Source: a bacterium (GTDB lineage: Bacteria; Patescibacteriota; Minisyncoccia; Phycocordibacterales; UBA10002). Taken from it: a stretch of DNA of 14,844 bases. The stretch spans positions 1 through 14,844 of the forward strand of contig JAUYPY010000027.1 of NCBI GenBank assembly GCA_030697445.1, read 5' to 3'. Positions 7,246 to 13,879 of this stretch are shown piece after piece; the stretch's first letter is position 1, and the number at the start of each line of letters is the position of its first letter. The notes under the pieces were generated by a model. That model was not told the origin of the DNA, did not search any database, and saw only the letters and a program-made list of their open reading frames with translations. Position numbers and translations under genes: made by a program.

Positions 7246-7990
7246 CAAGAATCAACATACACAGGTGCAAGTGCTTGCCGTTATTCCCGCGCGCGGCGGC
7301 TCAAAAAGCATTCCGCACAAGAATATCGCGCAGGTGGGAGGGAAACCGCTTATTTATTATACGATTCGCGAAGCGAATCGTGCGAAACGGCTTGATGCGG
7401 TGATTGTTTCCACTGATGATCCGGTCATTGCGGAGGTGGCGCGTTCCTACGGAGCGGATGTGCCGTTTCTGCGTCCGAAAAAATACGCAGGGGACCACTC
7501 GCGCGATATTGAATTTCTACGACACGCCGTTTTATGGGTGGAAAAACATCGCGGGTGGAAGCCCGAGATTGTAATCTTTCTTCAGCCGACATCTCCGACG
7601 CGTACGGGAGCAGATATTGATGCGGTGATAGATTTTATGGAGCGAGAACAATGCGATTCGGTTCGTACCGTCGTACCGCCTCCGTACCATCCGCTTAAAA
7701 TGATGGTCGTGACTGATGGTAAGAAGCAACGGATTGTTCCGATTATTTCTATCGTTCCTTCGCTCCGTCGGCTCGGCGCCGATGTTCCGCGGCAACTTCT
7801 GCCTACGGCGGTTCAACCGGTCGGGCTGGTCTACGCGACGCGCACTCATTTCATAAAAAAGGGTCGCGTGTGGGGCGATGATGTTCGCGCGTTTTTTATG
7901 CCGCGGGAGAAACTCACCGATATAGACACCGTCGAAGATCTTATTTCCGCAGGCGATACGCTGCGTTCTCTCGGGCTCTTAGATCCATAA
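7229..7990 (+). CDS. neuA: N-acylneuraminate cytidylyltransferase family (CMP-nonulosonate synthetase)
   Basis: A 253-residue cytoplasmic enzyme predicted to couple CTP with a nonulosonic acid to give the CMP-sugar used by transferases. CTP-binding VIPARGGSKSIPHKNI is at 18-33. STDDPVIAEVARSYGADVPFLRP (61-83), FLQPTSPTR (117-125) and the metal-binding aspartates in DIDTVEDL (231-238) follow. The usual Asn-Gly-x-x-Tyr segment reads PVGLVYA (197-203) here, so the acceptor may be unusual. Which acid (sialic, legionaminic, pseudaminic) cannot be told. ATG 7229 overlaps the previous gene; in-frame GTG codons at residues 13 and 15 are alternative starts. One base separates it from the next methyltransferase. 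The partner neuB-like gene is at 9966 on the other strand. Confidence 0.88.
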   Translation: MKRKNNKNQHTQVQVLAVIPARGGSKSIPHKNIAQVGGKPLIYYTIREANRAKRLDAVIVSTDDPVIAEVARSYGADVPFLRPKKYAGDHSRDIEFLRHAVLWVEKHRGWKPEIVIFLQPTSPTRTGADIDAVIDFMEREQCDSVRTVVPPPYHPLKMMVVTDGKKQRIVPIISIVPSLRRLGADVPRQLLPTAVQPVGLVYATRTHFIKKGRVWGDDVRAFFMPREKLTDIDTVEDLISAGDTLRSLGLLDP

Positions 7991-7991
7991 T

Positions 7992-8678
7992 ATGCTACCT
8001 CGATTTTCATATCTCGCGCATGAAATCTGGCGTGGCAATACGCTCTGGAGGGGGTGTATGCGTGCGGCGCTTGTCGGCATACAGCTCGATGGTTGTGTGA
8101 TCGATCTGGGGAGCGGCAGAAAACAGGAATATATTTCTTATTTCAATCGCGGCGAACGGTTTTCCCTCACCTCCATTGATCAAAAAGGAACGCCTCATTC
8201 GCCGCCTACGGATCTTGAACGAGACGCGATTCCATTTTCAAACCAAACGGTCGATGCTGTTCTTATGATGAATATACTTGAACATCTATTCAACTACCCT
8301 CACGCAGTAAAAGAAGCGGCGCGCGTTATGCGCCCCGGCGCCATACTTGTCGGCGTCGTTCCGTTTTTTTGCCACTATCACGAAGGACCTCGCGACTTTT
8401 TCCGCTACACGCATGAAGCGTTGATACGGATATTTGCCAATGCTGGATTTTCCGGCGCACTCGGAAAAGAAATAATTCCGCTCGGCATGGGGCCGATATC
8501 GGTCGGATTCCATTGTTTGCATTTGGCGTTTCCAAAAAATGTGCGGAAGCGGTTTCGCCTCTTTTTTATCGCACTCCTGCCATTCGTGCTTTTTGCGGAT
8601 ACCATGATACGGCAGTTTTCTCCATTGCTCATTCGAGATTTTCCGCTTGGATATAGATTTCTGTTTGTAAAAAAATGA
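7992..8678 (+). CDS. Class I SAM-dependent methyltransferase
   Basis: A 228-residue methyltransferase. Motif I is VIDLGSGRKQEYISYF (36-51). MMNILEHLFNYPHAVKEAARVMRPGAILVGVVPF (92-125) is the late Rossmann region. RDFFRYTHEALIRIFANAGF (134-153) matches the same block in the methyltransferase at 1791. A hydrophobic stretch, LFFIALLPFVLFAD (190-203), could anchor the protein to the membrane, near lipid-linked intermediates. It starts one base after neuA and its TGA overlaps the next ATG (ATGA), so it is translationally coupled on the downstream side. The position between neuA and the pyruvyl transferase suggests it methylates the nonulosonic acid or an adjacent sugar; this is inference. Confidence 0.9.
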   Translation: MLPRFSYLAHEIWRGNTLWRGCMRAALVGIQLDGCVIDLGSGRKQEYISYFNRGERFSLTSIDQKGTPHSPPTDLERDAIPFSNQTVDAVLMMNILEHLFNYPHAVKEAARVMRPGAILVGVVPFFCHYHEGPRDFFRYTHEALIRIFANAGFSGALGKEIIPLGMGPISVGFHCLHLAFPKNVRKRFRLFFIALLPFVLFADTMIRQFSPLLIRDFPLGYRFLFVKK

Positions 8679-9901
8679 ACAATCTACGCTTTATTCATTT
8701 GGCGAACACAGGAAGCACCAATATCGGAAACGGCGCGCTTATTCTGGGCGCGGAGCACACGCTTGCTGAGGATATTCCCGGCGTTACCTTTGCGCGCGAG
8801 CCGTGGGACGACTATACCTTCGGGGTAAAAAAGTTTGATGAACAGTTTGTGCGCATGGTGAATGAGTCCGCCGACGCGCTTTTGATTGGCGCGGCGGTTT
8901 CGTTCAACGGTCAGCCGCACCAGAAAGAAACAGGGACGCGCTTTGAACTTCCGCTTCCTTTATGGGACAAAATTAAAAAGCCGATTATTTTTTACGGTGT
9001 TTCGTACCGGCATTGGCCGTTTCAGCCGTACCACAACTTGGAGCGTTTCAAAAAAACGATGGCGTATGTTTTAAACGCCCCGCACATTTTGTTTTCTGTT
9101 CGCAATGACGGTACAAAAGAATGGATTGAGCGGGTTATAGGGTATGCGTCAAAAAAAATTATCGTTATTCCTGACCCCGCGCTTTTTGTGCCGACAGAGC
9201 GTGCTGTGCATCACGAGTTGTCTTCTGACGCGGTTAACATCGCGTTGTCGCTCAACAACGAGGACGAGGTGTACCGGTTTGGAGGAGCGGGGAGGGAACT
9301 GTTTTGGCGCGTCGCAAGCCCGTTCGTTCCGGAAAAAAAACTTATTTCTTTTTGGCGCCGTATTCCGTGGTGGGACGCGCGCCGCGCGCGATTTCTCAAA
9401 GAGCTTGCGGATGCGCTAGAAGTATTCTCACAGACGAGGGCGGTTAACATTATTTTGTGCCCGCACTATTTTGACGACTATACAATTATCAGTAAGTTCA
9501 TTCCGTTTTGTCCTATTAAGTTTCCGCACCAGAATATTGTTTCTACTGGAATGTTGCGTGTTTCGCAAACGCCATATTTTTACGACCTCTATGCGCAGGC
9601 AGATGTTGCGCTCTCTATGCGCGTACATTCTATGTCGCCCGCAATCGGGCTTGAGACGCCGACCATCGCACTTACTTCGCAGACGCGGATGACAACATTT
9701 CTGTACGATGCAGGGCTTTCTGATTTTGGCATAGATATTTTTGATGCGCGGTTTAAAGAAAAGTTAATAGAGCGGCTTTCTTTTATAGATGCGCACCGCG
9801 ATGAGGTTAAAGTTCGCCTGCGGGACGCAGTATGTCGTATGCGCGAGCGAACGCGGGCTTTTAATGTAATGGTGGCGGACTTTATCCGTGCGCGCCGTTA
9901 G
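8675..9901 (+). CDS. Polysaccharide pyruvyl transferase family protein (WcaK/CsaB type)
   Basis: A 408-residue GT-B-like protein that would add a pyruvyl ketal from phosphoenolpyruvate to a glycan sugar, giving it negative charge. The family's N-terminal glycine-rich block is NTGSTNIGNGALILGAEHTL (11-30). PIIFYGVSYR (103-112), a series of Rossmann strands, and the C-terminal ADVALSMRVHSMSPAIGLETPTIALTSQTR (309-338) with the conserved R-x-H follow. Pyruvylation of cell-wall glycans by CsaB anchors SLH-domain S-layers in other bacteria, so a surface-layer link is possible but not shown here. Last gene of the + run, it ends 15 bp before a hairpin that can terminate both it and neuB. Confidence 0.88.
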   Translation: MNNLRFIHLANTGSTNIGNGALILGAEHTLAEDIPGVTFAREPWDDYTFGVKKFDEQFVRMVNESADALLIGAAVSFNGQPHQKETGTRFELPLPLWDKIKKPIIFYGVSYRHWPFQPYHNLERFKKTMAYVLNAPHILFSVRNDGTKEWIERVIGYASKKIIVIPDPALFVPTERAVHHELSSDAVNIALSLNNEDEVYRFGGAGRELFWRVASPFVPEKKLISFWRRIPWWDARRARFLKELADALEVFSQTRAVNIILCPHYFDDYTIISKFIPFCPIKFPHQNIVSTGMLRVSQTPYFYDLYAQADVALSMRVHSMSPAIGLETPTIALTSQTRMTTFLYDAGLSDFGIDIFDARFKEKLIERLSFIDAHRDEVKVRLRDAVCRMRERTRAFNVMVADFIRARR

Positions 9902-9915
9902 TGAAAATCGCGCAT

Positions 9916-9949
9916 AAAAAAAGCGTTCCGAACTCCTGTCGGAACGCTT
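9916..9949 (-). terminator. Intrinsic terminator of the neuB gene, possibly bidirectional
   Basis: An 11-bp perfect stem (9921-9931 with 9939-9949) has a 7-nt loop. Read on the minus strand it is followed by seven T residues (complement of 9916-9922), which gives a strong terminator after neuB. On the plus strand the tail is only TTTGTGTTT, so termination of the pyruvyl transferase transcript would be weaker. Confidence 0.88.
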
Positions 9950-9965
9950 TGTGTTTCGCCGTATT

Positions 9966-10928
9966 TCATCTGAAATGATTTCGGCGAAGCTTTTTCATCG
10001 TCTCCATTTCGCCGTGGAGCATACGTTTTATGCCGTCTCCCCGTACGGTTTCCACAAGCCGGATTCCCTCAACCATTTCTTTAAACTCGTCCGGCTCCAA
10101 GCTCGCAGGATGGTCAGAACCCCACATACGGCGATCGAGCGTCAAGTGCCGCTCCACCATGCACGCGCCAAGCGCAACAGCGATTATAGACGGCAGTATT
10201 CCTTTTTCGTGTCCGCTCCATCCAATGGGAATGTCTGAGAAGAGCGTACAGAGCTTTCGCATAACCGACAAATTGAGGTCTGCATCCTGCGATGGATAGG
10301 TGGACACGGCGTGGAGAAGGATTATTTTTTCTCCTCCAACCATTCCAACCGCCTCGTTAATGTCGTCAATCGTACTGCCGCCCGTTGACAGAATGCACGG
10401 TTTGCCTGTTTGTTTGATGCGATTGAGAAGCCCCGCGTCAGTGAGGCATGCAGATGCCACTTTGTGGCACGGCACGGCGAGCTGTTCCAGAAAGTCCACA
10501 CTCGCTTCATCCCACGGCGACGCGAAAAAGAGAACTCCCGCCGTTTGTGCGGCAGAAGCGATTTCTCGGTACTCATCAATGGTGAATTCAAGCGCATACT
10601 TCAAATCACCATTCACAGTTTGCTCGTACGCCGACTGTTTCAGGCGATGACTCGCTTCGACAGGCAGCACTCCTCGCGCGACGGCATTTTTGAGAATGCC
10701 GTTTTCCGATGGAATGAGCCGCGGTTTTGCAAGTTCTTCCGCCGTATAAACCGTCTGCACGGTTCTTTTTTGGAACTTCACCGCATTCGCTCCCGCTTTT
10801 GCGGCAACTTCCACAAGCTTTTTCGCCGTGCTTACAAACCCGTTGTGGTTGATGCCGATTTCGGCAACGATAAAACAAGGGTGTCCGTTTCCAATCGTGT
10901 GTGTTCCGATGCTTCGTGTTATGTTCAT
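9966..10928 (-). CDS. neuB: N-acetylneuraminate synthase family protein lacking the SAF domain
   Basis: A 320-residue TIM-barrel enzyme predicted to condense a hexose derivative with phosphoenolpyruvate into a nonulosonic acid, the step before NeuA. Conserved blocks are AEIGINHNG (22-30), AVKFQKRT (49-56), STGGSTIDDI (181-190), LLHAVSTYP (204-212) with H206, GWSGH (236-240), and VERHLTLDRRMWGSDHPASLEP (258-279). The two histidines are the expected metal ligands. The protein ends at KKLRRNHFR, where most NeuB proteins continue into a roughly 60-residue SAF/antifreeze-like domain. The ATG at 10928 has AAGG upstream; an in-frame start at 11006 would overlap the promoter and was rejected. It converges on the pyruvyl transferase through a shared terminator. 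Product identity (Neu, Leg, Pse or KDN-like) is open. Confidence 0.92.
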   Translation of the reverse strand: MNITRSIGTHTIGNGHPCFIVAEIGINHNGFVSTAKKLVEVAAKAGANAVKFQKRTVQTVYTAEELAKPRLIPSENGILKNAVARGVLPVEASHRLKQSAYEQTVNGDLKYALEFTIDEYREIASAAQTAGVLFFASPWDEASVDFLEQLAVPCHKVASACLTDAGLLNRIKQTGKPCILSTGGSTIDDINEAVGMVGGEKIILLHAVSTYPSQDADLNLSVMRKLCTLFSDIPIGWSGHEKGILPSIIAVALGACMVERHLTLDRRMWGSDHPASLEPDEFKEMVEGIRLVETVRGDGIKRMLHGEMETMKKLRRNHFR

Positions 10929-10977
10929 AGTAACCTTATCGTTTTTTCTGTGTCTCAAATAACCATATTCTGGAGTT

Positions 10978-11006
10978 ATATAATCAGAGGTAACACCATA
11001 AGTCAA
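10978..11006 (-). promoter_or_regulatory. Promoter of neuB
   Basis: Read on the minus strand, TTGACT (11006-11001, five of six) is followed after 17 bp by TTATAT (10983-10978). A TG one base upstream of the -10 gives an extended -10. The transcript would start near 10970 and carry a leader of about 40 nt with AAGG before the ATG. The -35 touches the ATG of the divergent gene. Confidence 0.45.
10979..10984 (+). promoter_or_regulatory. -10 box for the second GT-B gene
   Basis: A perfect TATAAT lies 22 nt before ATG 11007, predicting a start near 10991 and a leader of about 16 nt. No good -35 is found at 16-18 bp. It overlaps the neuB -10 on the other strand through the palindrome TTATATAA (10976-10983). 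Confidence 0.4.
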
Positions 11007-12389
11007 ATGAAAACCATTTTGATACCCATAAGCAACGGAGCCGCAGCGCGCTCTTTTCTACGCTCTGATTTCGCGCGCATCTTCTCTACGCCGCATACGC
11101 GCTTCGTGCTTTTGGCACCGCAGGAAAAGCTCTCGTATTACCGAATGCAGTTTGCAGTTCCGTCCATCACCTGGGCGCTCTTGCCTCCAGTGTCCGCAAC
11201 GCGCGAAGAGCGCGCGTGGCAATTTGCAGAGCGCGCGAGTATGCCGACCTCTACTTCCTACTGGATGCACCGCTTCTACTTTGAACGCCGCGGCACCAAG
11301 GCGCCACTCCTCGCGCGCATCGCGGGGTTTTCCGTGCGGATGCTGCTCTGGTCGCTCGGGCATTTTTCTTGGTACCGCGCGCTGTTCCGTTTTGCGTATT
11401 ATGCGAGGCGCACCTCGCCGTTTGCCAAATTACTCTCTGAATACAAACCGGACATCGTGTTTTGCCCCACATTGGTGTACGGCGGCGAGTACGCGCTGCT
11501 GAAAGAGGCAAAGCGGCGCGGCATTAAAACAGTCGCGATGGCGGCGGGTTGGGACAATTTCACTTCCAAGACATTTCTCCGCGTACAGCCGGATCATCTT
11601 CTTGTGCAGACGGAAATTATGAAGCGCGACGCGATGCACTACGCCGATTATCCCGCGGCGCGCATGACGGTTGTCGGCGCGCCACAATACGACGGACATA
11701 TCCGGCGCGCCGGAGTCGTGTCTCGCGAGCCCTTTTTCAAAAAAATAGGTGCTGACATACGCAAGAAACTTATTGTGTTCGCTTTTTCCGGCAAAGTAAG
11801 CGAGGAGGCCGATTGGAACGCGCTTGAAGTGCTTGCCGACGGGTTTCGGCGCGGTGCGCTTTCGCGCGCGGAGGCGCAGGTACTCGTGCGCCCCTACCCG
11901 AAGCGGAAATGGAGCAGAGCGCAAGCGGCGCGCGTGCGCGAAGAGTTCGGTTTCTTGATGGAAGCGCCCGTCGCGCGCGTGGGAGAGGGGAAAGATGCAT
12001 GGGAGTTTGACGATGCGGCGCTCGCGTTTCTCCGTAATACACTTGCACACGCTGATGCCGTCATAAGCGCGTGCTCCACTTTTTTCGTAGAAGCGGCGAT
12101 TTTCGGGAAACCGCTCGTTGCGATTGGGTTTGACGCAGGCGCACGGTCGTCTGCAAATTCGGCGAGGCGATTTTTCTTGTGGAATCATCTTGCCGACCTT
12201 GGAAAGACGGGCGGCGTTGCGCGCGCAGAAAGTGCGGACGATTTTATTGCTACCGTGCGCGCCGCGCTTTCTTTCCCCACACAACAGCAGGAGGGGCGCG
12301 CGCGCATCGCGCGCGAGCAGTGTTTCTTTACGGACGGAAAGTCGGCAGAGCGACTCTTTCTTTGCGTATGCAAACAGTTTCTGTTATAG
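11007..12389 (+). CDS. GT-B-fold glycosyltransferase-like protein, paralogue of the gene at 5851
   Basis: A 460-residue protein from ATG 11007, the first Met after a TATAAT box; the longer open frame upstream is antisense to neuB. Conserved blocks match the 5851 gene in order: KPDIVFCP, GWDNFTSK (181-188), QPDHLLVQTEIM, VVGAPQYDG (222-230), QVLVRPYPKRKW (291-302) and ISACSTFFVEAAIFGKPLVAI (353-373). This is the UDP-GlcNAc 2-epimerase/glycerophosphotransferase-like GT-B architecture. The arginine-rich middle (about 90-140) with hydrophobic patches may contact the membrane. It probably transfers a unit of the same glycan as its paralogue. Its last codons carry the promoter of the next gene. Donor and acceptor are unknown. 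Confidence 0.87.
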   Translation: MKTILIPISNGAAARSFLRSDFARIFSTPHTRFVLLAPQEKLSYYRMQFAVPSITWALLPPVSATREERAWQFAERASMPTSTSYWMHRFYFERRGTKAPLLARIAGFSVRMLLWSLGHFSWYRALFRFAYYARRTSPFAKLLSEYKPDIVFCPTLVYGGEYALLKEAKRRGIKTVAMAAGWDNFTSKTFLRVQPDHLLVQTEIMKRDAMHYADYPAARMTVVGAPQYDGHIRRAGVVSREPFFKKIGADIRKKLIVFAFSGKVSEEADWNALEVLADGFRRGALSRAEAQVLVRPYPKRKWSRAQAARVREEFGFLMEAPVARVGEGKDAWEFDDAALAFLRNTLAHADAVISACSTFFVEAAIFGKPLVAIGFDAGARSSANSARRFFLWNHLADLGKTGGVARAESADDFIATVRAALSFPTQQQEGRARIAREQCFFTDGKSAERLFLCVCKQFLL

Positions 12390-12390
12390 T
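12362..12390 (+). promoter_or_regulatory. Internal promoter for the epimerase-methyltransferase pair, leaderless type
   Basis: TTGCGT (12362-12367), a 17-bp spacer and TATAGT (12385-12390) with an extended TG (12382-12383) lie within the last codons of the GT-B gene. The epimerase ATG at 12400 is 9 nt after the -10, and no Shine-Dalgarno is present. The predicted transcript begins within about three bases of the ATG. Confidence 0.5.
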
Positions 12391-12399
12391 GTTTTTACT

Positions 12400-12921
12400 A
12401 TGATTCAGGTTGAAAAGAGCTCGCTTAACGGAGTACTTTTTATTACTCCGGATGTCTTTGAGGACTTTCGAGGGCAATATGTAGAGCTCTACAACGAAGC
12501 GTTGTACAAAGAAAAAGGAGTTCCTCCGACTTTTGTTCAAGACGATATTTCTGTTTCCCGAAAAAATGTATTGCGCGGTCTTCATGGCGATACATACACA
12601 TGGAAGCTTATTTCGTGCCTTTACGGCGCACTCTATTTTGTAGCGGTGAATTGCAATCGTACATCGCCCGATTTTGGGAAATGGGTGGGAACGACACTCT
12701 CCGCGCGCAATCGTCGGCAAGCGCTCGTGCCGCCGCACTTTGGTAATGGGCATCTCATACTGACTGATGAAGCTATTTTTCATTATAAACAATCGTCTTA
12801 TTTCGAAGGCACCGATAAACAATTTTCGCATCGGTGGAATGATCCGCGCCTTAATATCTTTTGGCCGGTAAAAGATCCGATTTTGTCAGAACGCGACGCG
12901 CACGCTCCACTAATCGCATAA
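12400..12921 (+). CDS. RmlC-like nucleotide-sugar 3,5-epimerase (cupin)
   Basis: A 173-residue cupin of the dTDP-4-dehydrorhamnose 3,5-epimerase family, which inverts C3 and/or C5 of 4-keto-6-deoxy nucleotide sugars. The catalytic-base His is H62 in VLRGLHGD (58-64). K69, PPHFGNGHLIL (111-121) and the Tyr region HYKQSSYFEG (128-137) line the expected pocket, and the tail FWPVKDPILSERD is typical. The RGLHGD...WKLISC version, rather than RGLHYQ, recalls from memory the Campylobacter epimerases acting on GDP-4-keto-6-deoxy-heptose, such as DdahB/MlghB. With an HddC-like gene nearby, a GDP-heptose substrate is plausible; a dTDP-hexose is the alternative. The start ATG is fixed by homology and by the promoter just upstream. 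Seven bp separate it from the next gene. Confidence 0.9.
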   Translation: MIQVEKSSLNGVLFITPDVFEDFRGQYVELYNEALYKEKGVPPTFVQDDISVSRKNVLRGLHGDTYTWKLISCLYGALYFVAVNCNRTSPDFGKWVGTTLSARNRRQALVPPHFGNGHLILTDEAIFHYKQSSYFEGTDKQFSHRWNDPRLNIFWPVKDPILSERDAHAPLIA

Positions 12922-12928
12922 TTTTTCT

Positions 12929-13879
12929 ATGGCAGAGATAAAAAAATACGAAGTACTTGGCGTGTCCGATTTTGCGCGACGGTGGGGAATCTCTCCCAAG
13001 GAGATGCCTAAGGGTTGCGTTGCGCTTATCGCAAGGGGCGATTTTCGCTACAGGCGCCTTGATAAAAATGAGCGGGATGCCGCAATTCTAAAAATTCTGA
13101 AACAGTTGGACACATACGATAATGTCAAAAAAAGCATCGCGGGCGGAGACGGCAGGAAACGGTGGATGCGGGAATGGAAATCGGTTTTTGAAGCATTTGT
13201 GGCGGGCGGGTATGATACAGAGCGCCTAGTGCCTCCGTATTTCCGTCCACAGATCGTACGACTTGACGGCGATTTTGCAATGCCCGCGAGCCCACGCTTC
13301 AGCATTAACGCATACACCGTGCTTCGGCGTTGGATTATAGAAACCTATTTCAAAAAAGCCCATGCGATATATGAGTTTGGGTGCGGCACTGGATTTAATG
13401 TCGCGGAAATAGCAAGACTTTGTTCTGATGCGGAGGTGCATGGACTGGATTGGACGCCATACTCGGCGCGGATTATTCAAGCGTTTTCACATCAGTTCGG
13501 GCATCGCGCACACGGGTATGTGTTTGATATGCTTCGTCCCGACAAAAAATTTCACTTATCGCCTAGCGCCGCCGTGCTCACTGTTGGCGCGATGGAACAG
13601 CTCAATACGCGCTTTGAGCCGTTCCTCCGGTATATTATCCGGCAAAAGCCAGCGCTCGTCGTGCACATTGAGCCAATCGTGGAATTAGCTGATACGAACG
13701 AACTCTTTGATTTTTTAGCAGTTAGTTTTAATGAACGGCGGCGCTACTTAACAGGATTTTTGCCGCGTCTGCGCGCTCTTGAAAAAAGCGGAAAAATTAA
13801 AATCATAAAAACGCAAAATACAGGCATCGGCAGTTTGTACCACGACAGTTACTCGCTTATTGTGTGGAAGCCGGTCTAG
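12929..13879 (+). CDS. SAM-dependent methyltransferase with N-terminal extension
   Basis: A 316-residue protein whose Rossmann core begins late. Motif I is IYEFGCGTGFN (147-157), followed by HGLDWTPYSARII and, later, AMEQLNTRFEPFLRYI. About 140 residues precede the core. They include a basic helical stretch (40-90) and the segment ERLVPPYFRPQIVR, and may form an acceptor-binding domain. It is related to the methyltransferase at 5010. Cotranscription with the epimerase 7 bp upstream suggests it methylates the sugar made by that branch, as 3-O- or 6-O-methyl heptoses occur in other bacterial glycans; this is inference. The last 23 bp overlap antisense with the hddC-like gene. No terminator hairpin is visible between them. 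Confidence 0.88.
   Translation: MAEIKKYEVLGVSDFARRWGISPKEMPKGCVALIARGDFRYRRLDKNERDAAILKILKQLDTYDNVKKSIAGGDGRKRWMREWKSVFEAFVAGGYDTERLVPPYFRPQIVRLDGDFAMPASPRFSINAYTVLRRWIIETYFKKAHAIYEFGCGTGFNVAEIARLCSDAEVHGLDWTPYSARIIQAFSHQFGHRAHGYVFDMLRPDKKFHLSPSAAVLTVGAMEQLNTRFEPFLRYIIRQKPALVVHIEPIVELADTNELFDFLAVSFNERRRYLTGFLPRLRALEKSGKIKIIKTQNTGIGSLYHDSYSLIVWKPV

Noticed and set aside
7361..7381. Inverted repeat of 9-bp arms with 3-nt spacer in neuA
   Set aside because: About one such palindrome is expected by chance in a window of this size, and the codons fit the conserved protein sequence.
9902..9965. Remnant of a frameshifted SAF domain downstream of neuB
   Set aside because: The 64 bp after the stop consist largely of the terminator hairpin and run straight into the pyruvyl transferase gene. 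There is no room for about 60 residues.
10410..11006. Open plus-strand frame extending the GT-B gene about 200 codons upstream
   Set aside because: It is antisense to the well-supported neuB-like gene, and its translation has no recognisable features. ATG 11007 begins a typical N-terminus (MKTILIPIS) after a TATAAT box.
12290..12318. GCGCGC-rich hairpins such as those near 12300 and 11850
   Set aside because: They arise from repeated GCG and CGC codons (Ala/Arg-rich segments) that are common in every gene here. There are no T tracts or conserved spacing.
12118..12399. Upstream extension of the epimerase frame
   Set aside because: It lies in another frame of the GT-B gene's C-terminal domain. 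Family alignment and the promoter place the epimerase start at 12400.
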